From assembly GCA_946894095.1 (NCBI GenBank), contig OX335641.1:6280501-6344500 (forward strand): a DNA stretch of 64,000 bases. Reading direction: 5' to 3'. Of the stretch, positions 1-13,000 are shown one piece after another. Under the pieces are notes generated by a model that was not told the origin of the DNA, ran no database searches, and saw nothing but the letters and a program-made list of their open reading frames with translations. Source of the stretch: Incurvaria masculella. Its lineage: Eukaryota; Arthropoda; Insecta; Lepidoptera; Incurvariidae. How positions within the stretch are numbered: the stretch's first letter is position 1; each line of letters opens with the position of its first letter. A program made the translations under genes and the position numbers.

Positions 1-198
1 TGGTGACAGATTATACCTGACATAACGATAGAGAAAGTTTGCTTTCCCCCGAGAGCATGCAGACATTTACTTGGACTTGAGATAAGCGTTCACGACAATA
101 TCACGGATTTAATCCTGCCTTTTTTATTTTTAAAGTTACCAAAGTCCGAGTACTGAGTAACCTTTCGGATTTAATAACGGCGGTATGGCCTTTACTTT
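1..198. other. Upstream CadN intron, left flank of the LTR element
   Basis: This is non-coding sequence ending in the CTTT (195-198) that is repeated at 13341-13344 as the target-site duplication. A fragment around 85-120 ('cacggatttaatcctgcc') resembles the middle of the dispersed SINE-like family seen later in the window. Confidence 0.5.
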
Positions 199-3100
199 TG
201 TAAACCTCCAGACCCCCCCTTAAATAGACTCCTAGCCTACATTAGCTTATACATATCTAACCTAAGTTATGTACCTTATATTTCCCTTGGATACATCCTA
301 CATTAATTACCTATTTACCATGTATCCACTCGTCCCATTTGTTCTCCCCATTGGCTCGTGATCGTCCTATATGCTTTCATTATTTACATTACATAACCAT
401 TCGTCTAATATATTCCCATTTACTGTTTCCTGATTTGCTCACGTTAAATCTAGTTATTTTACTACATTACTTGCTTAGGAAACATGTATTCTCCTGAATA
501 TTGTTGTCAAATCCTCATTGGTGCTATGCCCTCCCCCTGTACCTAGCTGTCTGTCTCTTTCGGTTCTTCTAATCGGTTCCTTTCTCCCTATCCTAACCTG
601 ATACATAATCTCTCTCTCTCTCATACACGCGCTCTCACATACAAACACAAATCTGAATTGATTGGAATAGAGCATTTCAGCATGCCCAGAACTTCAAAAA
701 AATTTTTACCCCATGGGGTAATGGTGACGCCCCTCACAGTCCAAGGTCCATCCATGGCACTGTTATCCCGCGTCCCCACATGATCGCCTTCCTGCCTTCA
801 GGCTGTATATGCGACCTCTGCTTCAAAAAGCGGCGGCCAGCCATCCTGAAGATAGAGCCTCTGAACACCAAGGTTCAATTCCCGTGTAGGGAGATATGAG
901 TTTATGTGGTTCATTATATACCAATTGGGGTATTGGATTTACAACATGACCACTATATATTTTGGGTGTCCACTGACAACGTCAAGTACGACACATTAGG
1001 TATCACAAGAATTTTCGTTTTGTCAGCCGATCAAACGGTGACTGAAAACTACGGCGGGTGACCATAGTTACGAATCTGTCTTGTACCAGCCCACATGAAT
1101 GTAGGACATACCTCAGACCCTCCCATCTGCCATAGCAAGCATGGACTTAAGGGTAGTTTCGTGGACTGCCTCGGATGCACCAAAGCGTAGCCACATTAAA
1201 GATTTTCGCGACAGGTGACATCACCCACACGCGTTGCCAAGCCTTCCTGGACTCAGGGTAGGTCATGAGAGTGTCTCCACATTTTCACGGTTCCGGCACT
1301 TGGCAGATCGTGGTAAAGCCAATAAAGGCTTTCAGAAGAGCTGATAGAAACAGCAGTTCAAGATAAGCGGTTATCCGCAGTCATGACAAACCCTCAAGGT
1401 TGTCGACTAATTTAAGCAGGGAAACAGGAAGTTGCCTGCGAAATGTACACTGAGGTCAATCCAAAATGGATATGCCTTCAGATTTTGTATTTATTAAGAT
1501 AGTCAACCTGGTCGCCGGTTGTCAAGCGAACCAGGGTATGGCCTCCGCCTTCCTCTCAAGCGAGGTGAAATTTTAATATAGGAACATGACTTCCAAGTCT
1601 AAATGGCAACAATTAAAATTACGGTGTCATAGTGTCATTTATGTTCAGAGAGATATTTGGTACGTATTGTATTATCGTGGTGTAGTTTTATTGCGATAAT
1701 GTCAATACTATATTTTTCTTTCATCATTCTCTAGAGTTTGACTGAGTATGAAAGTCCAAATGGGTTCCGGCTCCTTTCAGTGCAAAGGGGTACCGCCCAA
1801 TCTAACTTGAGGCTCAAATTCAGGATCCGCAGCTTCTCGGAATGTTCGTCAGTGATGCTACATTTACGTTTAAGGTACAATCAATCTGGCATGGAACCTC
1901 ATAGAGATCCCAGACCCGACCGATGTCCCGTAATGCCTCGTTTTCTGGCTGCACTGCAAACTAAAAATCCACATAGCGTGCACAAATATGTGGATTTGAC
2001 ATGCTTCCCACAACTCAACATCCATCGCCTTAACATTTCTGTGAAGAAATATCGTTTTATTCTTTTGTAGCTAGCTAGATAGATTTTATCTAGAAAAAGC
2101 GAACCGGTGTACGTGACTGTTCCGTCGCCCCCACTATGGACTCCAGGTCCTACTATTCAACACTGATCCTAGGAATTTAATATCTTTCTGGTTCAGCGTG
2201 CGCTGACGCATTCCCTCATTTCACTCACACCCAAACACTCCTAAGCCCTTCCTAAATATAGTCCATATAAATCAAAGACAGAAACCCATCCTCCTGTGAG
2301 GAGAAATTTTGTTCCAAGTAAAACCACAGCCTGTAACCCTCATCCGAGCCATCGGACCTTTAATACCCACGTGAAGCCCCCTCCTCGAATACTGTACACA
2401 TTATTCGAACACAGAAAACCCTCCTCCTGTAGTACAATATTTTATTCCATGTAAAACCACATCCTGTACCCTCGTCCGAGTCGACGAACCATCATTTCAC
2501 ACGCGAGGTCCTTCCTGAATATATTACAAAATATCTGAGCACAAAATAATCCTCCCCCCACTATAACCAGAGATTATATTCCACGTAAAATCTTACCTTG
2601 AACTTTATAAAATCTCTCTTCATACAATTCGTAATTCAAAATGCAGTACACCCGCATATCTAATCCCTCATCCAATGCGCTTGCACATCTAACAGGCCGC
2701 GCGAACTTCGATATACAATCAATACATATGCCGTCACCTCCCCCACACGGGGCTCCTCCTCGCAGTTTGCTACCGTTTCTGGTCCCCAAAAATATGTACA
2801 GACTTACCAAGGTCCAGTGCCGTCCATTCTTTCACTCTATTTTAACAAAAGCTGTTTGCAAATCTACCTACTCTGCAAGAAAACATAGATTATTTAGCTA
2901 ACTCATCTCGTTCCTAAATTTGCACTTTTGCTACTCTCTCAAACTTAATGACTCGTTTCAATGTCCCCAAACAAAATATAACGAGGGAAAAGACTTTGCA
3001 AGTGCAAATTCCATGGTAAAACACTTCCGCGTATTCAACCTACGTGCCGTAAGCCCTGAATAGAGGCATACTGCCCCAGAGACTCGCTCGCCACCGACTG

Positions 3101-3568
3101 ACGAGGGACGCGCGCGCCTTTTCTGTTCTAGGCTCTGATCCCCCTCGCCCCTCCCTTGGAATCCCGCCATTTTTCGAGTGGTCATGCGCACTCTCCCCTC
3201 TCCCCCGCTCATCTTTCCTCCCGGCTCCCCTCTGTACCCGCTCTCCACCCCTCGCCCGGCGTTGGCCTTGGGCGCGTGAGTCGTGTTCTTATTATTTTAT
3301 TATTATTTACCTGTCGCTAAGCAGAGCATTATTCGAGTACTTTCGAACGTTGTACCTGCGCGATCGCTCAGGGTCATACCTCCGCCCCCTCTACGCCCCT
3401 CAGCCTGCGATGACCTTGATTTTATGTTTAGTCAGATGTGCGTAAAACAAAAGTATTATTTTTACTTGTCGCTAAGCGGGCATCGGGCCGCAACTTTCAT
3501 ATGCCTATAGGACGCTACTTTGTTGTATTTATATATCATGTTTTGAGTGTGGAGGCTGGCCGTCCACA
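199..3568 (-). repeat. 3' LTR of the LARD-like element (3370 bp)
   Basis: This is the downstream LTR on the minus strand. Within it, about 2280-2630 holds three imperfect tandem units of roughly 130 bp, recognisable from the repeated 'cctcctg...ttccatgtaaaaccaca' pattern. The stretch 3060-3260 is markedly C-rich and GC-rich. The largest ORF (1738-2070, +) has a TTG start and no recognisable domain, so I do not call a gene. A 109-bp block at 659-767 is unique to this copy and contains a perfect 16-bp palindrome at 706-721. Confidence 0.85.
659..767. other. 109-bp block present in one LTR only
   Basis: The sequence matches the other LTR up to 658 (aatctgaat) and again from 768 (ccgcgtcccc). 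The block has no obvious terminal repeats or target duplication. It contains the palindrome TTACCCCATGGGGTAA at 706-721. Both LTRs are copied from one RNA during reverse transcription, so the difference should have arisen after insertion. A deletion from 10539/10540 is simpler than an insertion here. Confidence 0.7.
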
Positions 3569-3581
3569 GCCGCCCCCAATT
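3569..3581 (-). other. Candidate polypurine tract next to the 3' LTR
   Basis: On the minus strand the 13 bases immediately before the LTR read AATTGGGGGCGGC. The purine run is interrupted by one C and is short, but the location is right for plus-strand priming. The G5CG core resembles the GTGGGGGCGA motif that recurs in the element. Confidence 0.45.
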
Positions 3582-6083
3582 AACTGTGACTGCACATGGC
3601 ACACGATGCCACACGCAGGGAAGCAGTTAATTCAATAAGGTAAGGACAATTGTTACAACATAAAAGAAAATAATGTCTTTATTCCATAATAAGGAAACCC
3701 CAACCACGCCCCCAACTCAAAATTACCTTCAACATCCTTTTATCTACTGTGAATTTCCCATATTTTTTTTTGTTTCGTTTCCTACCTAACTTTGTAGTTG
3801 TTGTTTTTTTTGTTTTTTTTTTTTTAAACTTAATCTAACCTCCTCCAAAGTAATCAACTTAACTAACCTAACCTACATCCATAATTTATCCTAATCTTAC
3901 CAGCCTAACCCAATCTAATCTAACTATAACCACCTACAGCCCAAACCTAACCTAGCCTACATATACCCCATCTACTGTACCTACATAACATATGTACCTA
4001 TATTTTTTTTCATACACCTACTAAATTAAACTCAACTCAATGACTGATAAAGGCACGTGTTCGTTTAGTATTATTAATCTATTTTTAATCCAATCATTTA
4101 TACTTAACCTCATATATGGTTTACCTAAGTATTTGACTAAAATATTACTCATCCATACTATATTGTATACATCCTTCTCTTATTCTACAACTAAGAAAAC
4201 ATTAAATATTTCAGCAGAAGTTATTAAATTCCTGCTCAATAAACTTCGTTACATAAAAGTCGAAAATTGAAATGAAAATTCGCGGAAATTACAAAGAATG
4301 ATGAAAATTAAGACGATTTTGGGCTAGGCCCCAATAGTAGAGCCCCATTAAAAATTGAAAAATGTTCTCCACCGATCAACCAATTGAAAGCCTTCCCAAA
4401 TATTCGAATCGCTTTCTCCTCTTTGTTGTTACAAATTTTGAAGAAGTTTCCATGCTCAAAATTTAGCAAAGTATAAAGAGATCCAATTCACTGATCTCTA
4501 CTTTAAATCTGCCAACGGGGAGGTCAGGCTTATGATATGATCATATAACTTGATTGAATCTATTTGCATACCAACTATGAAGGTTGGATGTTACTGCATA
4601 AATGACACGGTCATTTTCGAATTAGTGTTGTACATAGAGCATACCAACTATGAAGGGTTGGATTTTACTGCCATCTCAGCGTCACGCAGTAGCGTGCTAA
4701 ATCCTGCAAATGCCTGTACTTGCCATTAATAAATAGGTGTGGTTCTGGCATTTTTCCTCTGACATTGGGCTGATTTAGTGAACTCAGTCATTATATGGTC
4801 ACAATGCCCTAATATGGAATGGTTCAGGAAGTTGTTTAATGTATTCAAGCAATTCAAACTTTATAGTCTGAAATACACAATGACCGAACCTCAAATTCGC
4901 ATTGAAATTGTATGGTGTTTTCAGTTGTTCTCTGGGAACAATATGAACAATGTTTACCCTATGTATTCATGGTCAATTCACTAGTAGTACTCGTCAACGT
5001 TGCACTCCGGGTGAGTGTGTGGTTTTGAAGGTTAACCAATACTTCCCACGTTGCAGTTTGCAAGTCCCCATCTTGTCAACTGATCCATCGGTGGAAGTCA
5101 CCCGCTATTCAGCTAAGGATCTTCTTCATAAACGACTTTCCATAACTAGTTAAGCCATGAACACAAAAGGCACTCATATCTCCATAATTGGCCATCGGAC
5201 AACACGGTCAACTAGCAATGTGGATGAACTCTATTTGTTTTATTATTTTATTGAGATCTCCACAGAATCCATGTCATTTTATTTTAATCAAGACAGGTAT
5301 TCTACAATTCAGTTAAATTGAATCGTAGCCGACCTCATAATCAATACCAAGAATAAATTTGAAGTTGATAAAAGCATCAACATAAAATACAGGAAGTATA
5401 GATCGTTAATAAATCAAACGTTCGGAAAACGTCTGTGAAAATTATCTCACATATTCGTGATCGATGACAACTCAAACGAGTAGAGAATACATTGAACAAA
5501 AGATGTTCTGAAAATATCGGTTGAAACACATCAAAGCCTTTCCTCTTCAAATTTACATGATTTGAAATTTACTGATTTGAAGCTTAAAAGTAATAAAAAA
5601 AATATATTTAATTTTTTTTTTTTTTTTTTGAACCACAATTTATTAAGTGTATTCGTATGTAGTTCATTGTATATTTACCATCAGCAGATGACATAGTTTC
5701 AACTTTGGCAACTCGCTGAAACCATCAAAATATCAAGGTAATTATTTTATGTTGTCCTTGAATATTTTGTAATAAAACATCACAGAGAAATCATCAATAT
5801 AAATCAAATTTAATAATTTACAATCTAACACAAAGTCTAATAAATGAATGATCTAATCAAATAATCCAGAGAACCTTGTTCAAGTTTCATATCTGCGGTA
5901 ATAAAACAGTTATTTATATTTACGATATTTTAATTATTGCACAGCAAAGAAAACCCTAATCAAACATACCTATCATTCATACTTTCCTCAGTATTCTTTC
6001 AAAATACTAGTTCACACACAATATCAAATAAGACTATGCCATTGAATCAAACGCACTCTTACACTAATCCCCCTTTTTTTTAA

Positions 6084-6212
6084 CCCCCCCCCCCCATTCT
6101 AAACACCTCTACCCTTAACTTACCGAAACCCCCATTATCCTTCTACCCCCCCCCCCATTCTAAACACTTCTACCCTTAACTTACCGAAACCCCCATTATC
6201 CTTCTACCCCCC
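6084..6212. repeat. 61-bp tandem duplication with poly-C spacers
   Basis: Two units with a period of 61 bp each carry 'attctaaacac.tctacccttaacttaccg', then 'aaacccccattatccttcta', and are separated by runs of 10-13 C. They lie in the interior of the LARD-like element. Confidence 0.8.
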
Positions 6213-9200
6213 CCCTTATCTGATAACCATTTTATCATACATATATGTAGCCGAATACGATCGCCCCCACTCCCTCCTAGTCTCTGATCCCCCCTCAGCC
6301 ATAGCGGAAATATCACTTCCACCTTTTCCCCAATTCCGTGGTCCCGCGAAACACCGCCGCAAACTCGTATACTGACTCCTTGGTCGTAGTACGTCGCCAA
6401 TATTGGAGCAACTGTCACTTCTAATTTATTTTCCAATTCCGTGGTCACACTGAACTAAGTATTCGAAATTTCCCGCGCAATCTTCCAACAACGTTCGCTC
6501 AAGTTCAAATTTAAGTTCACTTCCCTACTTGCTAGAACCACTCGCAATTTTCCTGTCTACTTCTGAAAATATTTAGATAACCCGTCGTCACCTCACAATA
6601 AGACCGTTTCAATGCTCCCATTCACTAAGTCTATCCACACTTTTAATACTATTTCACTTACACTAAAGTTGAACTCTAGGGAAAGGGACACGCTTAAATA
6701 GCCTATGCCATCATCACTCGTAATCCCCCCCTCCCCCAGAATGTAACCCTATCTTCTTCCTAAATTTTTTTAAATTTTTTTTTTTTTTTAACCCGACTCC
6801 TGAAATCAAACACATATTTAACGATAACCTTGATTCTCTTGATCCCAATTGAAATGAAACAACGATTTCAATTGCCACTCCTTGATAATTAAACAATACC
6901 TTCATTCACTTAATACCATACGTATATGTATATATATATATATTTATTTATACCGCAACGCGTTCCCCTTCTCCAGTTTGCCTTTATTTTTTTTTCAAAA
7001 CCCTACCACTAGCATGATACACCTGCTCGAACTACGTTACAATAATACTCAAAACGCAAGCCAAAATACTTGGCCGTCAATATTATGTCAATCTAAATAA
7101 ATTCAGATTTGTGTCCGAATAATCTCAAAATACGAAAATAGTATTCACCGAATTGTATTAAATTTAAAATACCCGTCAACATTATTGTTAAGAGAAATCA
7201 ATAAAAATTGTTAAATAAATTATTATTATATCTTTCTCCAAAAGGTAATACACCATCGCCCACTATCAACACGGTCAGCAACGGGATCCCCTATATACAG
7301 TAACCGACCCATCCCTAAGTTATCAAAAATAAATATTTCCCATTCCACACCTCTCGCTCTCGTATACGATGATGACGTCAACCTTCTTGTGGCTAAACCA
7401 CATGCAAACATCACCCCGACTAACATCCAAACATCATGATATCGCATCATAGCACAAAGTTCGCCCCCACCTTCATACAATAAAATATCCACAACTCGTT
7501 ATCGCGAAGCCACCCACACATCACATTATCCTCCCTAAGTCCAACACTCGTACTATTACGCACCTGCGACCCGAACATTCAGATCTCAGATTTCATCGGA
7601 ATAGACTGTCACAACAAATTCACCCCTTTTTTTTCAATCTCTACGGAACCCTAACTCTAGTTTATCTCGCCCTCACATAAACTCACAGTCATTACTAATT
7701 CTCGTTCCGTTCTCGAACTTCCTCACTCACCCAAGGCTACGTGCACTTCAATGTTGTAAATATGTCTAAGTAATTGCACTATAACCCGTAAAATTGTAAT
7801 CACTTATTCCTAATATTTTTCCCCTATCAAATAACACCAACTTAAAACTCAAAGTAAAACAACAAAACCCCGATGGAATATCGTAACCTTCAAGGAGTCT
7901 GTCTTCTTCAATATCTAACATCCATAACCATTCCTTCATTCATAATTAATCAATCTATCTTTAAATAAACCCCAACGCAATCTCTAGAATAATGGTAATG
8001 AGCGCGCGTGGTTCCGTTATTCAATAATAATATCATTCTTGACGCTCCTACCGCGACCCTAGACACAAGACGCACGAACCACGTGACCCGCCGCTCGCGC
8101 CACCAATCCATGTGACTGTATAGGTATGTACACCCGCTGTTCAGCGCGCGAGTTCACCCCGCCCCGAGTCGGCACCACCGCACTGAACGAATGACGGTTG
8201 GAGCGGCAAGGAACGTCCCGCGCCCCATCCAAATCAATGTTACCTCGCAATACTATAATAACCCCACAAAATATGTAATAATGTAATAAAAATAACAAAT
8301 TATAATAATTATTATTTCCTTCCTTGCTTTCACAAAAGTTTTAACCAATATTTAAGTTACGTGATGGTTTACAACCTAAGTTCCCATGTTTTTCTACTCA
8401 CTCCATTCTAGTACCAATATTATACCTACTCTCACACTTCGTCTTCGTTACGGACCCCATGCGACAACCAAAATATTATATATCAACTAAATGTTATTCA
8501 ACTAAGTTCAACTTGGTTCATACCTCATTTTAAAATATTCCTCTCCGCACAACGACTTATTTACACTACCACTCTTTACCTTTGTTTCTATTAATATATT
8601 ACATATAACCAGTGCACTTTATCAATACTTTCCCGTGACCAATGGTCAACACAAATATTACGCACACGATACTTCTACAATCTCCGCCACGTGTTCGACT
8701 CATGATCTCTCTAATACTCAGCGGAGGATCAGACGCCCCGGCTCGTTAAGCCCGTCGCCCCCATAATTTCGACAGGGTACGAATATTTAATAAATGTTTT
8801 AACGGAATAATTCAAAGTAAAACGGTAAATCTACAGCAAGCGTAGTCAATAATAGTAATTAAAACATAATTTCATTAGGATTGGTCGCCCCCACAACATT
8901 GCCGCCATCCCTCTGACCCCAATCGGCCCCCCATATAATCGGTCCTGACTTTAGCCAATCCTTGCGTCTATTAATCTGTAATTTTCCTATAGTAAATAGA
9001 AATCTATGTTCATATAGATACTTAAGACAACATTCGCCCTGAGGAGACATTATTCAGTTCTATCCGCTCAACGGAACCAACCGATCCTAAATGCAAATCT
9101 TCCTTTGACCGATTTTCGTTCGTGGAAAATTGGTTCTCTATTTAAAGAAACCTAAAAGATATCACTTCCTTGATTGTTTACCGTAGTGAGACGTAACTAA

Positions 9201-9594
9201 ACCTAACTAAAGGTTTTATTATTTTTATTTCTGCCGACTTTAACGTGCGTGTGTAATTACAATTATTAAAATGTTAATGGTACGAGAGTAACACATTCAG
9301 ATAAGATGGAGATCACCATAAGAGTGGATTATTGAAGAATGGTACAGAACTTAATTTAAGCTGAAATTCATAACACTGTTTAGTACCCAATTCATTAGCA
9401 CAACCAATTTTATACTGACTTACCTGCGGATAAAACATTTCAGAACACATAATTAACAATTTCCTAAGGTACTAACCTTTGTACTACTTTTTTAAAGTAA
9501 TTCTGAACCCATGAGCAATAGTTTTCACACATTCTAAACTGTAGTCAAACAGTTTACCTGGTAGGTACCTCTGAGCATTCCCAGAGGTAGACGT

Positions 9595-9700
9595 TCGGCG
9601 TCGCGCTCGCGCGATCAACGCGTCTCTCATAACGCATCCAATGCGCTAGTGGCGCGATCACACAACGCATTCAATGCGCTGGTGGCGTAATCACACAACC
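9595..9700 (-). promoter_or_regulatory. Structured leader region of the LARD-like element
   Basis: About 380-480 nt downstream of the primer site (minus strand) lie two 33-bp direct repeats. Each contains a near-perfect self-complementary core: CGCATTCAATGCG at 9666-9678 and CGCATCCAATGCG at 9633-9645. A hairpin with stem CTCTG/CAGAG lies at about 9570-9587, and a CG-rich palindromic stretch at 9600-9620. Short GC palindromes in a leader are typical of retroelement dimerisation and packaging signals; that role here is inference. Confidence 0.4.
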
Positions 9701-10065
9701 GCTCTCGTGCTGTTGAAACATCCTATACTCCCTAATCTCTTTCCATAGTTTCATAATATACATTAATAAATTACAACAACAATGTAATATGTTAAGAATT
9801 GTTTACAAACATGATTTTATTTTTCCGTGAACTGACTAACCGCGTTTAACTATTCCCTGCTGACAATTTTACGTCTTATTACTTTTATATATTTTTATTC
9901 TTTTGCTTCAAGTATTTTCTTAGTTATTTTTCGTGAACAAATACGAATAATATGACTACGCTATTTGACCCATTTTATTTGTTGTGTCCTTTAGTAACCT
10001 TGGTTCCTTTTAATTGTAGAATTTGATTAAAGATATAACCAAGTCCTTGTCAACAATCATCCTGT

Positions 10066-10078
10066 GGTCACGGCAACA
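10066..10078 (-). other. Primer binding site, tRNA-His type
   Basis: On the minus strand, two bases inside the 5' LTR edge, the sequence is TGTTGCCGTGACC. The complement of a eukaryotic tRNA-His 3' end with CCA begins TGGTGCCGTGA, so only the third base differs. The position and the match give the strand of the element. Confidence 0.7.
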
Positions 10079-10080
10079 TC

Positions 10081-13000
10081 TGTAAACCTCCAGACCCCCC
10101 CTTAAATAGACTCCTAGCCTACATTAGCTTATACATATCTAACCTAAGTTATGTACCTTATATTTCCCTTGGATACATCCTACATTAATTACCTATTTAC
10201 CATGTATCCACTCGTCCCATTTGTTCTCCCCATTGGCTCGTGATCGTCTATATGCTTTCATTATTTACATTACATAACCATTCGTCTAATATATTCCCAT
10301 TTACTGTTTCCTGATTTGCTCACGTTAAATCTAGTTATTTTACTACATTACTTGCTTAGGAAACATGTATTCTCCTGAATATTGTTGTCAAATCCTCATT
10401 GGTGCTATGCCCTCCCCCTGTACCTAGCTGTCTGTCTCTTTCGGTTCTTCTAATCGGTTCCTTTCTCCCTATCCTAACCTGATACATAATCTCTCTCTCT
10501 CTCATACACGCGCTCTCACATACAAACACAAATCTGAATCCGCGTCCCCACATGATCGCCTTCCTGCCTTCAGGCTGTATATGCGACCTCTGCTTCAAAA
10601 AGCGGCGGCCAGCCATCCTGAAGATAGAGCCTCTGAACACCAAGGTTCAATTCCCGTGTAGGGAGATATGAGTTTATGTGGTTCATTATATACCAATTGG
10701 GGTATTGGATTTACAACATGACCACTATATATTTTGGGTGTCCACTGACAACGTCAAGTACGACACATTAGGTATCACAAGAATTTTCGTTTTGTCAGCC
10801 GATCAAACGGTGACTGAAAACTACGGCGGGTGACCATAGTTACGAATCTGTCTTGTACCAGCCCACATGAATGTAGGACATACCTCAGACCCTCCCATCT
10901 GCCATAGCAAGCATGGACTTAAGGGTAGTTTCGTGGACTGCCTCGGATGCACCAAAGCGTAGCCACATTAAAGATTTTCGCGACAGGTGACATCACCCAC
11001 ACGCGTTGCCAAGCCTTCCTGGACTCAGGGTAGGTCATGAGAGTGTCTCCACATTTTCACGGTTCCGGCACTTGGCAGATCGTGGTAAAGCCAATAAAGG
11101 CTTTCAGAAGAGCTGATAGAAACAGCAGTTCAAGATAAGCGGTTATCCGCAGTCATGACAAACCCTCAAGGTTGTCGACTAATTTAAGCAGGGAAACAGG
11201 AAGTTGCCTGCGAAATGTACACTGAGGTCAATCCAAAATGGATATGCCTTCAGATTTTGTATTTATTAAGATAGTCAACCTGGTCGCCGGTTGTCAAGCG
11301 AACCAGGGTATGGCCTCCGCCTTCCTCTCAAGCGAGGTGAAATTTTAATATAGGAACATGACTTCCAAGTCTAAATGGCAACAATTAAAATTACGGTGTC
11401 ATAGTGTCATTTATGTTCAGAGAGATATTTGGTACGTATTGTATTATCGTGGTGTAGTTTTATTGCGATAATGTCAATACTATATTTTTCTTTCATCATT
11501 CTCTAGAGTTTGACTGAGTATGAAAGTCCAAATGGGTTCCGGCTCCTTTCAGTGCAAAGGGGTACCGCCCAATCTAACTTGAGGCTCAAATTCAGGATCC
11601 GCAGCTTCTCGGAATGTTCGTCAGTGATGCTACATTTACGTTTAAGGTACAATCAATCTGGCATGGAACCTCATAGAGATCCCAGACCCGACCGATGTCC
11701 CGTAATGCCTCGTTTTCTGGCTGCACTGCAAACTAAAAATCCACATAGCGTGCACAAATATGTGGATTTGACATGCTTCCCACAACTCAACATCCATCGC
11801 CTTAACATTTCTGTGAAGAAATATCGTTTTATTCTTTTGTAGCTAGCTAGATAGATTTTATCTAGAAAAAGCGAACCGGTGTACGTGACTGTTCCGTCGC
11901 CCCCACTATGGACTCCAGGTCCTACTATTCAACACTGATCCTAGGAATTTAATATCTTTCTGGTTCAGCGTGCGCTGACGCATTCCCTCATTTCACTCAC
12001 ACCCAAACACTCCTAAGCCCTTCCTAAATATAGTCCATATAAATCAAAGACAGAAACCCATCCTCCTGTGAGGAGAAATTTTGTTCCAAGTAAAACCACA
12101 GCCTGTAACCCTCATCCGAGCCATCGGACCTTTAATACCCACGTGAAGCCCCCTCCTCGAATACTGTACACATTATTCGAACACAGAAAACCCTCCTCCT
12201 GTAGTACAATATTTTATTCCATGTAAAACCACATCCTGTACCCTCGTCCGAGTCGACGAACCATCATTTCACACGCGAGGTCCTTCCTGAATATATTACA
12301 AAATATCTGAGCACAAAATAATCCTCCCCCCACTATAACCAGAGATTATATTCCACGTAAAATCTTACCTTGAACTTTATAAAATCTCTCTTCATACAAT
12401 TCGTAATTCAAAATGCAGTACACCCGCATATCTAATCCCTCATCCAATGCGCTTGCACATCTAACAGGCCGCGCGAACTTCGATATACAATCAATACATA
12501 TGCCGTCACCTCCCCCACACGGGGCTCCTCCTCGCAGTTTGCTACCGTTTCTGGTCCCCAAAAATATGTACAGACTTACCAAGGTCCAGTGCCGTCCATT
12601 CTTTCACTCTATTTTAACAAAAGCTGTTTGCAAATCTACCTACTCTGCAAGAAAACATAGATTATTTAGCTAACTCATCTCGTTCCTAAATTTGCACTTT
12701 TGCTACTCTCTCAAACTTAATGACTCGTTTCAATGTCCCCAAACAAAATATAACGAGGGAAAAGACTTTGCAAGTGCAAATTCCATGGTAAAACACTTCC
12801 GCGTATTCAACCTACGTGCCGTAAGCCCTGAATAGAGGCATACTGCCCCAGAGACTCCCTCGCCACCGACTGACGAGGGACGCGCGCGCCTTTTCTGTTC
12901 TAGGCTCTGATCCCCCTCGCCCCTCCCTTGGAATCCCGCCATTTTTCGAGTGGTCATGCGCACTCTCCCCTCTCCCCCGCTCATCTTTCCTCCCGGCTCC

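Larger units (their letters stand above)
3582..10065 (-). other. Non-coding interior of the LARD-like element
   Basis: These roughly 6.5 kb hold no recognisable protein gene on either strand; all ORFs are under 100 codons and look random. The + strand is poor in G and rich in C and A/T, so the RNA strand (minus) is G-rich. Visible structure includes T-rich runs at 3770-3830 and a 27-32-bp direct repeat near 4566-4595/4639-4670 ('ataccaactatgaagg'). There is also a 61-bp tandem pair with poly-C at 6084-6206 and an (AT)n run near 6925-6945. TCGCCCCCAC occurs at 6261, 7461 and 8885, with one variant at 8755. Confidence 0.7.

Noticed and set aside
1738..2070. 110-codon ORF in the LTR (repeated at 11510-11842).
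   Set aside because: It starts at TTG, has no recognisable domain, and its presence twice only reflects the LTR copies.
3569..10080. Search for gag/pol or envelope genes inside the LTR element.
   Set aside because: All reading frames are short and none shows protease, reverse transcriptase, RNase H, integrase or zinc-knuckle motifs.
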